Assembly: GCF_015353075.1 (NCBI RefSeq)
Contig: NZ_CP064187.1
Span: 1,922,001 to 1,986,000, forward strand
Reading direction: 5' to 3'
Length of the DNA stretch: 64,000 bases
Source of the DNA: Rhizobium sp. 007
Lineage (GTDB): Bacteria; Pseudomonadota; Alphaproteobacteria; Rhizobiales; Rhizobiaceae
Shown: one piece after another, positions 8,110-16,009 of the stretch
How the letters are laid out: the number at the start of each line of letters is the position of its first letter
Position numbering within the stretch: the stretch's first letter is position 1
Made by a program: the position numbers and the translations under genes
The notes under the pieces: generated by a model
Seen by the model: the letters and a program-made list of their open reading frames with translations, nothing else
What the model was told of the DNA's origin: nothing
Database searches by the model: none

Positions 8110-8958
8110 ATGGCGCGGACTTCAGTCCTGCCTTCGAGTTCCGCCGTGTCCGATATCGCACCCCATCTTCTTCTTCTCCTCTGCCTTGCCGGCTTTTTTG
8201 CCGGCTTTGTCGATGCCATCGCCGGCGGCGGCGGGCTCATTACCGTCCCGGCGATGCTGATCGCAGGGATTCCGCCGCTCCAGACGCTCGGCACGAACAA
8301 GGTACAATCCGTTTTCGGAGCAGCGTCCGCGACGATCGCCTATGCGCGCAAGGGCCATGTGAACCTTCGAGAACAACTGCCGATGGCCATGATGGCGGCT
8401 ATGGGCGGTGCGCTCGGTGCGGCCCTTGCGACGATCGTGCCCGGCGATGTCCTGCGCGCCATCATGCCGGTGCTGCTTATCGCGATCGCGCTCTATTTCG
8501 CCTTCAAGCCAAACCTCAACGACCTCGATACCCACCGCCGCATCACGCCTTTCGTCTTCGGCATGACCTTCGTGCCGCTGATCGGCTTTTACGACGGAGT
8601 TTTCGGCCCGGGCACGGGTTCCTTCTTCATGCTTTCCTTCGTGACGCTTGCAGGTTTCGGCATGCTGAAGGCGACGGCGCATACCAAGCTTCTGAACCTT
8701 GGCTCGAATATCGGCGCGCTCATCGTCTTCGCCTCCTTCGGAGCAACGCTCTGGACGGTCGGGCTGATGATGGGTGTCTGCCAGTTCCTCGGCGCACAGG
8801 TCGGCTCACGGCTTGCGATGCGCACCGGCGCCAAGCTCATCAAACCACTGCTCGTGACGGTTTGCATCGCGTTCACGATCAAGCTTCTGTCCGACCCGAC
8901 GAACCCTCTCCGCCTCTGGAGCCTGGCAATGGCCTCCGATTACCTGCCGGGAAATTGA
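8110..8958 (+). CDS. TauE/SafE family membrane permease
   Basis: A 282-residue polytopic inner-membrane protein of the TauE/SafE (DUF81) family, with two repeats of about four helices. The first repeat carries F-A-G-F-V-D-A-I-A-G-G-G-G-L near residues 24-37, and the second has the matching F-Y-D-G-V-F-G-P-G-T-G-S-F near 160-172. The family is linked to export or uptake of sulfonates, sulfite and other small anions. The substrate here is unknown. It is divergent from cobE (43 bp between starts) and ends 7 bp from the end of the convergent cobO. The chosen ATG has a weak upstream site (GGAA). Confidence 0.88.
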   Translation: MARTSVLPSSSAVSDIAPHLLLLLCLAGFFAGFVDAIAGGGGLITVPAMLIAGIPPLQTLGTNKVQSVFGAASATIAYARKGHVNLREQLPMAMMAAMGGALGAALATIVPGDVLRAIMPVLLIAIALYFAFKPNLNDLDTHRRITPFVFGMTFVPLIGFYDGVFGPGTGSFFMLSFVTLAGFGMLKATAHTKLLNLGSNIGALIVFASFGATLWTVGLMMGVCQFLGAQVGSRLAMRTGAKLIKPLLVTVCIAFTIKLLSDPTNPLRLWSLAMASDYLPGN

Positions 8959-8965
8959 TCCGCCA

Positions 8966-9598
8966 TCAGAACTCCACGCCGGGCTGTCCCTTGATACCGG
9001 AGCGGAACGGATGCTTGATCAGCTCCATTTCCGTGACCAGATCGGCGATCTCGATCAGCTCGTCCTTGGCGTTCCGGCCGGTCAGCACGACGTGAGTCAT
9101 ATAGGGTTTCTCGGCCTTGAGAAATGCGGCCACCTCGTTGACGTCGAGATAGTCATAGCGGAGCGCAATATTGATCTCGTCGAGCAGCACCATGGAATTG
9201 CGCTCGTCGCGGATCAGTTCCTTCGCCTTCTCCCACGCAGCCCTCGCCGCTGCAACATCGCGCGCGCGGTCCTGCGTCTCCCAGGTGAAGCCTTCGCCCA
9301 TCGTATGAAACTGACAAACGTCGGAGAAATGCTTCTCGATCAGGTCGCGCTCGCCGGTCCACATCGCGCCCTTGATGAACTGCACGACGGCAGACGGTTT
9401 GCGGTGGGCGATATGTCGGAAGATCATCCCGAAGGCGGCCGACGACTTGCCCTTGCCTTTTCCGGTATGGACGATGATCAGGCCTTTCTCGTCGGTCTTC
9501 GTGGCCATGATCTTGTCGCGCGCGGCCTTCTTCTTGGCCATCTTTTCGGCGTGACGTGCATCGTCCTTCTCGCCGCTTTCCACTGCTTCTTCGCTCAT
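8966..9598 (-). CDS. cobO: Cob(I)yrinic acid a,c-diamide adenosyltransferase CobO
   Basis: A 210-residue ATP:corrinoid adenosyltransferase of the CobA(Salmonella)/CobO/BtuR family. It places the 5'-deoxyadenosyl group on cobalt. The P-loop is H-T-G-K-G-K-G-K-S-S-A-A near residues 45-56. The R-Y-D-Y-L and V-L-T-G-R-N-A stretches toward the C-terminus also fit the family. The first about 35 residues are charged and lysine-rich, as is common in CobO. It is the last gene of the riboswitch-led cobP-cobW-cobN-cobO unit, 18 bp after cobN, so adenosylation directly follows cobalt insertion. Confidence 0.95.
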   Translation of the reverse strand: MSEEAVESGEKDDARHAEKMAKKKAARDKIMATKTDEKGLIIVHTGKGKGKSSAAFGMIFRHIAHRKPSAVVQFIKGAMWTGERDLIEKHFSDVCQFHTMGEGFTWETQDRARDVAAARAAWEKAKELIRDERNSMVLLDEINIALRYDYLDVNEVAAFLKAEKPYMTHVVLTGRNAKDELIEIADLVTEMELIKHPFRSGIKGQPGVEF

Positions 9599-9616
9599 TG
9601 TTCTTCCCTCTAAACC

Positions 9617-12600
9617 TTATGCCGTTTCTGTGTGACGTGACGGTGCGAGATCGAAGCGCGCCGAATTGCTGCGCGGCGTCCAGAGCCTGCGCTCGATCGC
9701 TTCGAGCAGCCGCTCCTTCATGTCCGCAAGCGCCGCCGGGTTCTTCTCCGCCATGAAATCGCGGACTTTCGGATCGGCGACGAAGGCCTGGTAGACGGCC
9801 TCGAAATGGTGGTTGCCGACGGCACCCGTCGTCGCTGCAAAAGCGAAGAGGTAATCGACCGTCGCGGCGATCTCGAAGGCGCCCTTGTAGCCATGGCGCA
9901 TGACGCCATCGATCCATTTCGGATTGACCGCACGCCCGCGCACGACGCGACCGATCTCCTCCTCCAGCGAGCGGATCACCGGCTTTTCGGGCCGCGAGTG
10001 ATCGTTGTGGTAGATCGCGGGACGTACTCCACCCAGTTGTTCGGCCGCGGCCGCCATGCCGCCTTCGAATTGGTAGTAATCATCGCTGTCGAGCAGGTCA
10101 TGCTCGCGGTTGTCCTGGTTCTGCACCACGGCCTGGATGGAGCGCAGGCGCTCCTCGAAGACGCCGCGTTCGGCCCTGCCTTCCTCCGCCGCGCCGTAAG
10201 CATAGCTGCCCCAGACAAGATAGGATTCCGCCAGATCGGCCCGCCGCTCCCAGCCCTTTTCGTCGATCAAAGCCTGCAGGCCCGCACCATAAGCACCAGG
10301 TTTGGAGCCGAAGATGCGGTAGCCGGCGCGTTTCTGTGCGGATGCCTCATCGAGGCCGGCTGCGGCAAGGCGCGCGGCTTCGCCGCGCATGCGGGCGGCG
10401 ATCGGGTTGTCGGCGGCATCTTCATCCAGAGCACCTACAGCGCGGATTGCCCTGTCAAATAGCGCGATCTGTTCGGGAAAGGCATCCCGGAAGAAGCCGG
10501 AGATGCGCAGCGTCACGTCGACCCGCGGGCGCCGGAGCAGCGCAGGCGGAATGATCTCGTAGCCGGTGACGCGCCGCGAGGTCATGTCCCAGACCGGCTT
10601 GACGCCGATCAGCGCCAGCGCTTGCGCGATATCGTCGCCGCCGGTGCGCATGTTCGATGTGCCCCAGGCCGTCAGCCCGAACGAGACCGGCCAGTCGCCA
10701 TGGTCTTGAACGTAGCGCCGGACGAGCAATTCGGCGGATTTTTTGCCAAGTTCGAAGGCTGCAGGCGTCGGAACGGCGCGGCTATCGACTGAGTAGAAAT
10801 TCCGCCCTGTCGGAAGCACGTCCGGCCGCCCGCGCGTCGGCGCGCCGGAAGGACCGGGAGCGACGAAGCGGCCGTCGAGACCGCGAAGAAGGCCCGCGAT
10901 TTCAGCCTTGCCGCAGGCGAGGATGGAAGGCTTCAGGCGGGTTTCGATCTCGGTGAGAACCGATTGGGTTGCCGGCCAGTCTGGCGGGCATGGAATTTCA
11001 CCGGCGACCAGTTCTGCGGCAAGCAATTCGATGCGCTCGACGGTGTCGCCGTTGGTGCGCCAGGGGGTATTGCAGGTCTCTACCAACAGCGAGGGCCGCG
11101 GACCGAGCCAGGGCGCCGACATATCGCAATCGAGGGGGTCGAAGGCTAGCGACTGTCCCCCAACGGAGAGAAGGTGGCCCGAAGGGTCGGACGAGACGCA
11201 GGGGGCGGAATGTTCGGCCTGGCTGGCGCCTGCTCGTTCGCTCCTTTTGTCGCTTACCCCCTCATCTGTCCTGGCGGACATCGTCTCCCCGCGCAGGAAA
11301 AGAGGGAACCCAAAAAACGCATCTGCCGCAATCGCCCGGTGCAGGCTGGCATCGCCCCGCTCGCCCAAACTGCGCGGAACGCGGGCCAGTGCCACCGTGA
11401 GATCAGTCAGTAACCGGCCCTGCGGCGCAACACCGAACACATGCAGGCCATCGCGAATCTGCATTTCCTTCAGATCGCAAAGATAGGCGTCGAGCTTCTT
11501 GAGCGCCTCGTCCCCGCTCTCGCCTTTGGCGATCCCCGCATCCCGGTCGAGACCAATATCGGCGACGAGATCAAGGATCTGCTTGGCGAGCAGCCGAATG
11601 CGCCGCGGGTCGCCGCCGGAGGCCTCGTAATACTCGTCGACCAGCGCTTCCAGGTCCTTCAACGGGCCATAGCTCTCGGCCCGCGTCAACGGCGGCGTGA
11701 GGTGATCGATGATCACGGCACTCGAGCGCCGCTTGGCCTGCGTGCCTTCGCCCGGGTCGTTGATGATGAAGGGATAGAGATGTGGCAGCGGGCCGAGGAT
11801 CGCTTCCGGATAACATTCCGGAGACAGCGCCAGCGCCTTGCCCGGCAGCCATTCCAGATTGCCGTGCTTGCCCATATGGATCACGGCATCGGCGCCGAAT
11901 TCCTCGCGGAGGAAGGCATAGAAGGCGAGATAGCCATGCGGCGGCACGAGGTCCGGTGAATGGTAGCTTTCCTTCGGATCGATGTTGTAGCCGCGTGCAG
12001 GCTGGATGCCGATGAGGAGATTTCCGAAGCGGGTGAAAGGCAGGGCGAAACTGCCGTCTTTGAAATAGGGATCGGACGCCGGGTCCCCCCAGCGGGCGGC
12101 AATCTCGTCTTGAATCTTTTTCGGAAGAGATGCGAAGAACGCTTTGTACCCATTCAAGCAAAGCGTCTCGCGGATCACCTTGCCATCGTGTCCGGAATTG
12201 GTCGGCCCCTCGGCGAGGTGCCGCATCAGCGCATCGCCATCAGCCGGGAAACCGGAAACAGCGTAACCCGCATCCCGCATCGCCTTCAGCACCTCGATCG
12301 TGCTGGCTGGCGTATCGAGGCCGACGCCGTTGCCGAGGCGTCCGTCACGGTTTGGGTAGTTTGCAAGCACCAGCGCGATGCGCCGCCCCGCAAGCTGCCT
12401 GTTTCGGAGGCGCGCCCAGTTGGCGGCGAGTTTCGCCGTATAACGCATGCGATCGGTATCCGGCTCGCTGGCGACGATATTGGCCTCGACGGCCGCGTCG
12501 TAACGGGCGGCAGACTTGAACGAAACGGCCCGCGCCAGCACGCGGCCATCGACCTCCGGTAGCGCGACGTTCATGCCGAGATCGCGGGCGGAAAGGCCTT

Positions 12601-13546
12601 GCGATGACGAGGCCCACGCCTCCTTGGATGTGGCGGAGAAAATCGCCTGGAGAACGACGGCGCCGTTTGTTTCAAGCACGCTCGGCGCGCGATCGGCGCC
12701 GGGCGCAGACACGGCAAAGCCGGTGGTGTTGATCACCACCTCGGGCGGCGCTTCTGCAAAGATGCGCTCGAGAATGCCGGTCGACAGCGGATCCTTGAGG
12801 CTATAGGCGAAGATCGGCAGAGGGCGCAGGCCTTCCGCCGCCAGCGCTTCGATGAGCGCTTCGACGGGGGCCGTTTCGCCGCTTTGCACGAGCGCGCGGT
12901 AGAAGCTGATGGCGACGGTGGGTTTGAATCCGGCCTCTTCCTTCGAGTTTGGGATACCGCACGCGGAAACAACTTTCCACTCCTCAACCCCAATCACACC
13001 TCGACCCGGCCACCAGATACCCGCCTTCATCAGCGGCGCAGCCGCGCCCGGCTTCTCATCGCCGGAGAGCATCGCCGTCGCGTAATCGAGAAAGCTTCGC
13101 GAATTCCCGTCGCCGCCTTCGATCAGATAAGCCCAGAGCGCGTTGAGATCGTTGAGCGGCACGTTCGAAAATGGCGTCAATCCGGCATCCGGCTTCGAAT
13201 CCCCAGGCAGCACCGCAATCATCGCACCATGCCGCGCCGCGCAGGCATGCAGCGCCTCCAGCGCGTAGTGGAAGTAGCTCGCGCCCCCAAGCGCCCGGAC
13301 GATGATCAGCTTTGCGCACCTCGCCGTGCGCTCGACATAGGCATCGACGGACATTGGGTGCTTGAGGCTCATCAGGCTGGCGAGCCGGAGCGTGAAAGGC
13401 CTTCCGCCTTGCGCGTGAGCCGCGGCGATCGCCGCAAGCTCCGTATCCGCCGCAGACAAAAACAGGATATCGGCGGGCGATTGGCCGAGGTCGATCGCCT
13501 CGTCGCCGTCGCTGATCGTTCCTCTCTGGGCAAGAAGCAGATGCAT
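9617..13546 (-). CDS. cobN: Cobaltochelatase large subunit CobN
   Basis: A 1309-residue large subunit of the aerobic ATP-dependent cobaltochelatase (CobN-CobS-CobT). It inserts cobalt into hydrogenobyrinic acid a,c-diamide. The CobN/magnesium-chelatase H domain is recognisable throughout, e.g. the H-M-G-K-H-G-N-L-E-W-L-P-G-K-A-L segment and the G-R-N-F-Y-S-V-D segment. About 50 residues (roughly 748-797, DNA 11155-11305) look foreign to the family: polar, low in hydrophobic residues, and coded by repeat-like DNA with an imperfect inverted repeat. Classical CobN proteins are about 1275 residues, so this one is longer. The gene starts 9 bp after cobW. cobS and cobT are not in this window. Confidence 0.95.
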   Translation of the reverse strand: MHLLLAQRGTISDGDEAIDLGQSPADILFLSAADTELAAIAAAHAQGGRPFTLRLASLMSLKHPMSVDAYVERTARCAKLIIVRALGGASYFHYALEALHACAARHGAMIAVLPGDSKPDAGLTPFSNVPLNDLNALWAYLIEGGDGNSRSFLDYATAMLSGDEKPGAAAPLMKAGIWWPGRGVIGVEEWKVVSACGIPNSKEEAGFKPTVAISFYRALVQSGETAPVEALIEALAAEGLRPLPIFAYSLKDPLSTGILERIFAEAPPEVVINTTGFAVSAPGADRAPSVLETNGAVVLQAIFSATSKEAWASSSQGLSARDLGMNVALPEVDGRVLARAVSFKSAARYDAAVEANIVASEPDTDRMRYTAKLAANWARLRNRQLAGRRIALVLANYPNRDGRLGNGVGLDTPASTIEVLKAMRDAGYAVSGFPADGDALMRHLAEGPTNSGHDGKVIRETLCLNGYKAFFASLPKKIQDEIAARWGDPASDPYFKDGSFALPFTRFGNLLIGIQPARGYNIDPKESYHSPDLVPPHGYLAFYAFLREEFGADAVIHMGKHGNLEWLPGKALALSPECYPEAILGPLPHLYPFIINDPGEGTQAKRRSSAVIIDHLTPPLTRAESYGPLKDLEALVDEYYEASGGDPRRIRLLAKQILDLVADIGLDRDAGIAKGESGDEALKKLDAYLCDLKEMQIRDGLHVFGVAPQGRLLTDLTVALARVPRSLGERGDASLHRAIAADAFFGFPLFLRGETMSARTDEGVSDKRSERAGASQAEHSAPCVSSDPSGHLLSVGGQSLAFDPLDCDMSAPWLGPRPSLLVETCNTPWRTNGDTVERIELLAAELVAGEIPCPPDWPATQSVLTEIETRLKPSILACGKAEIAGLLRGLDGRFVAPGPSGAPTRGRPDVLPTGRNFYSVDSRAVPTPAAFELGKKSAELLVRRYVQDHGDWPVSFGLTAWGTSNMRTGGDDIAQALALIGVKPVWDMTSRRVTGYEIIPPALLRRPRVDVTLRISGFFRDAFPEQIALFDRAIRAVGALDEDAADNPIAARMRGEAARLAAAGLDEASAQKRAGYRIFGSKPGAYGAGLQALIDEKGWERRADLAESYLVWGSYAYGAAEEGRAERGVFEERLRSIQAVVQNQDNREHDLLDSDDYYQFEGGMAAAAEQLGGVRPAIYHNDHSRPEKPVIRSLEEEIGRVVRGRAVNPKWIDGVMRHGYKGAFEIAATVDYLFAFAATTGAVGNHHFEAVYQAFVADPKVRDFMAEKNPAALADMKERLLEAIERRLWTPRSNSARFDLAPSRHTETA
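11155..11305. repeat. Repeat-like insertion inside the cobN reading frame
   Basis: About 150 bp inside cobN has the look of a rhizobial intergenic mosaic element. One end holds CGGAGAGAAGGTGGCCC (11164-11180). The other end holds a diverged inverted copy (11273-11291), matching at about 12 of 17 positions. The phrase CCCCCTCATCTGTCC, typical of such elements as I know them, lies next to the second end. The reading frame stays open through it. Boundaries are approximate. Confidence 0.55.
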
Positions 13547-13555
13547 GGCCGAGCC

Positions 13556-14605
13556 TTAGACGAGTGCCTGGATGGCCTTGCGGACGGTATTCTGATCCAT
13601 CTCGTGCAATCCGATCACCACAAGCCGTGTGCCGCGCGCTTCGCCCGGCGCCCAAGCGCGGTCGAAATACTGGTCGATACGGCTGCCGACGGCCTGGACC
13701 TGCAACCGCATCTGCTTGCCCGCGACATCGGCAAAGCCCTTCAGGCGCAGAACATCGTGCTCGGCAATCACGCCTTTCAGCTTCTCGGTGAAGCCTGCCG
13801 GATCGTCGATCGGGCCAAGGTCGACCACGAAGCTGTCGAACTCGTCGTGATCGTGCGGCGTGCCGTCCTCATGCTCCAGCTCGTGATGAGACTTGCGGTT
13901 GCCGATGTCCTCTTCAGTACCGATGCCGAGGCCGAGCAGCACGCTTGTCGGAACCTCGCCGTTCCTCGCCTCGATCATCGCCGGCTTGCGGGCGATGCGG
14001 GAGGCCACTTCGTGGCGCACGCGGCTGAGCCCTTCGCCGTCAAGGAGATCGGTCTTGTTGAGCACGATGAGGTCGGCGCAGGTCAGTTGGTCCTCGAAGA
14101 GTTCTTCGATCGGGCTTTCATGATCGAGCGAGGCGTCGTCTGCGCGGCGCGCATCCACCGCATCGTGATCGTCGGCAAAACGGCCGGCCGCGACGGCCGC
14201 GCTGTCGACGACGGTGATGACGCCATCGACGGTCACTTCGCTGCGGATATCCGGCCAGTTGAAGGCGGCAACGAGCGGCTGCGGCAGGGCAAGGCCGGAG
14301 GTTTCGATGACGATGTGATCCGGACGCTGGGCGCGCTCGAGAAGCTTCGTCATCGTCGGAATGAAATCGTCGGCAACGGTGCAGCAGATGCAGCCGTTGG
14401 TCAATTCGATGATATCGTCCTCAGTGCAGTTTTCCGCGCCGCAGCCCTTCAATACATCGCCATCGACGCCGAGATCGCCGAACTCGTTGATGATCAGCGC
14501 GATCTTCTTGCCGCCAGTGTTGGAAAGCAGGTTGCGGATCATCGTCGTCTTGCCGGCGCCGAGGAATCCGGTGATGACGGTTGCGGGGATCTTCTGCTGG
14601 CTCAT
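13556..14605 (-). CDS. cobW: Metal chaperone GTPase CobW
   Basis: A 349-residue G3E-family P-loop GTPase of the CobW/COG0523 group. The Walker A G-F-L-G-A-G-K-T-T is at residues 13-21. The metal-binding G-C-I-C-C-T-V motif is near residues 71-77. A histidine- and acid-rich stretch (H-H-E-L-E-H-E-D...H-D-H-D-E) lies near 240-255, before the CobW C-terminal domain. Family members deliver metal to a target enzyme with GTP hydrolysis. In this operon cobalt supply to the CobNST chelatase is the likely task. It starts 4 bp after the cobP stop and is followed 9 bp later by cobN. Confidence 0.94.
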   Translation of the reverse strand: MSQQKIPATVITGFLGAGKTTMIRNLLSNTGGKKIALIINEFGDLGVDGDVLKGCGAENCTEDDIIELTNGCICCTVADDFIPTMTKLLERAQRPDHIVIETSGLALPQPLVAAFNWPDIRSEVTVDGVITVVDSAAVAAGRFADDHDAVDARRADDASLDHESPIEELFEDQLTCADLIVLNKTDLLDGEGLSRVRHEVASRIARKPAMIEARNGEVPTSVLLGLGIGTEEDIGNRKSHHELEHEDGTPHDHDEFDSFVVDLGPIDDPAGFTEKLKGVIAEHDVLRLKGFADVAGKQMRLQVQAVGSRIDQYFDRAWAPGEARGTRLVVIGLHEMDQNTVRKAIQALV

Positions 14606-14609
14606 AGGT

Positions 14610-15134
14610 TCAACCCTTCATTTTCAGCGGCAAACCGGCCGCGATGAAATACACTTCCGCGGCTTCCGCCGCTATCATCTGGTGCAGCCGTCCGGCATGG
14701 TCGCGGAAATCCCGGGCCATGCGGTTTTCCGGCACGATGCCGAGGCCGACTTCATTGGAAACGATGACGAGCCGCGCTCTTGCCTTCGGCAACCAAGCGG
14801 CAAGTGCTGCGAATTCCGCTGCCATGTCGCGCTCCTCCATGATCAGATTGGTGACCCAGAGCGTCAGACAATCGACGAGGATCGCCCGGTCCTCGCGGTC
14901 GATAATGGAAAGACGGGGGACGAGCTCCAGCGGCTCCTCCTGCGTCGTCCAGAGTGGGCCGCGATCGGTTTTGTGGCTCTCGATCCGCTGACGCATCTCC
15001 TCGTCCCAGGCCCGGCCCGTCGCAACGTAGTGGCGCTCAAGCCCGCTATCGGCAATCAGCTGCTCAGCAAAACGGGATTTGCCGGAACGCGCGCCGCCGA
15101 GGACGAAGGCGGTGCCGCATGTGGGATGAGTCAT
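14610..15134 (-). CDS. cobP: Adenosylcobinamide kinase / guanylyltransferase CobP
   Basis: A 174-residue bifunctional enzyme that phosphorylates adenosylcobinamide and then adds GMP, activating it for lower-ligand attachment. The Walker [11 protein letters not shown] is at about residues 12-21. The family H-Y-V-A-T-G-R-A and R-I-E-S-H-K stretches follow. I chose the ATG at 15132-15134 ([10 protein letters not shown]) because the longer in-frame version reads into repeat DNA. It is called CobU in enteric nomenclature. It is the first gene after a cobalamin riboswitch leader and leads cobP-cobW-cobN-cobO. Confidence 0.94.
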   Translation of the reverse strand: MTHPTCGTAFVLGGARSGKSRFAEQLIADSGLERHYVATGRAWDEEMRQRIESHKTDRGPLWTTQEEPLELVPRLSIIDREDRAILVDCLTLWVTNLIMEERDMAAEFAALAAWLPKARARLVIVSNEVGLGIVPENRMARDFRDHAGRLHQMIAAEAAEVYFIAAGLPLKMKG

Positions 15135-15184
15135 CTGGAGGCCTGCGGCGTAAGAAACGGCTCTGCCGAGGTATGGCGCAGCCA

Positions 15185-15335
15185 ACCCTCATTCCTGTGC
15201 TTGTCACAGGAATCCAGTGCCCCCAAGTCCTTGGGCGCGGAAGACACCCTCGAGATGGCTGTTTCATTTACGGCGCGGACGCGCCGTGGCGGGTTTCTTG
15301 TGACAATCCTCGGGTTAAACCCGAGGACAGGAATG
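15185..15335. repeat. Intergenic mosaic repeat in the cobP leader
   Basis: This stretch between riboswitch and cobP holds three inverted repeats in a row. ATTCCTGTG/CACAGGAAT lies at 15191-15213 with a 5-nt loop. CCCAAG/CTTGGG lies at 15222-15235 with a 2-nt loop. CCTCGGGTT/AACCCGAGG lies at 15308-15326 with a 1-nt loop. The mixed palindromes resemble mosaic repeats that recur in rhizobial intergenic DNA. Frames through it are open but look like repeat translation, not a gene. Confidence 0.6.
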
Positions 15336-15464
15336 CGGGAAGTCGAAAGTGCGGTGTCCCGCAAAGACGCCACAAAATGCGGCATGGAATTCCATCGTTC
15401 AGCCATGACAACCTCCGTGCTGGCAGCGGGGAACAATGCCCAGAATGGGCTCTTCGCCCGGCAC

Positions 15465-15830
15465 GCATGGCAGGTCTCCTGGCTCGCGGGTGTCGGCCGA
15501 CCGGGGCGACCATCTAAGGTCGCCCCTGATCGCGCCAGTGGATCTTCCTCGCCTTCCCGGCTGCATTCTCGTGAAAAGGCGGACGATTCGTAGAAATAGA
15601 GGCGTCCTGCCCCGGCTGATCACAATGCATTTCCAGTGGCTTTTCCGGCGCCCCAGCCACTTCACCTGATCCGCAACATGCGAAAGGAGCCGTGAAATGG
15701 CCTGAACGCCGGACGGAAGACCCTGACCGCTCTACAGTCGCGGGGTCGGCTGTGATGAAGACGCCCGGCTTGGGTCCGTCCCTTCACATTCCCTTTTCAT
15801 CCGGAACGGCATCTGCCGTCCCGGAACCAT
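15465..15830 (-). promoter_or_regulatory. Cobalamin riboswitch upstream of cobPWNO
   Basis: On the minus strand the conserved cobalamin-aptamer blocks occur in order. A GGTTCC block lies near 15825, followed by GATGAAAAGGGAA near 15788-15800. The CCCGC-ACTGT element with its CCGC/GCGG stem is at 15727-15743. GCCACTGG lies near 15640 and GGGAAGGC near 15555. The B12 box AGCCAGGAGACCTGCC is at 15469-15484. The family binds adenosylcobalamin and lowers expression of the following genes. The span of about 366 nt is longer than the usual 200 or so because of an enlarged middle part. A small GCCCATTCTGGGC hairpin follows the B12 box and may be part of the switch. Confidence 0.9.
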
Positions 15831-16009
15831 CCGTAAGTAATTCATCGTTAGGCAAGCCGCCTTCCGAAGTCAATTGCGGGCACCCAAATGAAACCGGCGG
15901 CGAACAGCTTCCAATTCGCGGTGCCTTTCGCGCCGGGCTTTCGCCACATTTCGGGAGCAAGCGCCCCTCTCGCCCTTGACGCTGTTGGCCGCCACCTAGT
16001 TCTTTGCAT

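Noticed and set aside
15131-15436. 101-codon minus-strand frame between riboswitch and cobP
   Set aside because: It is open because it crosses palindromic mosaic repeats; no ribosome-binding site and repeat-like translation.
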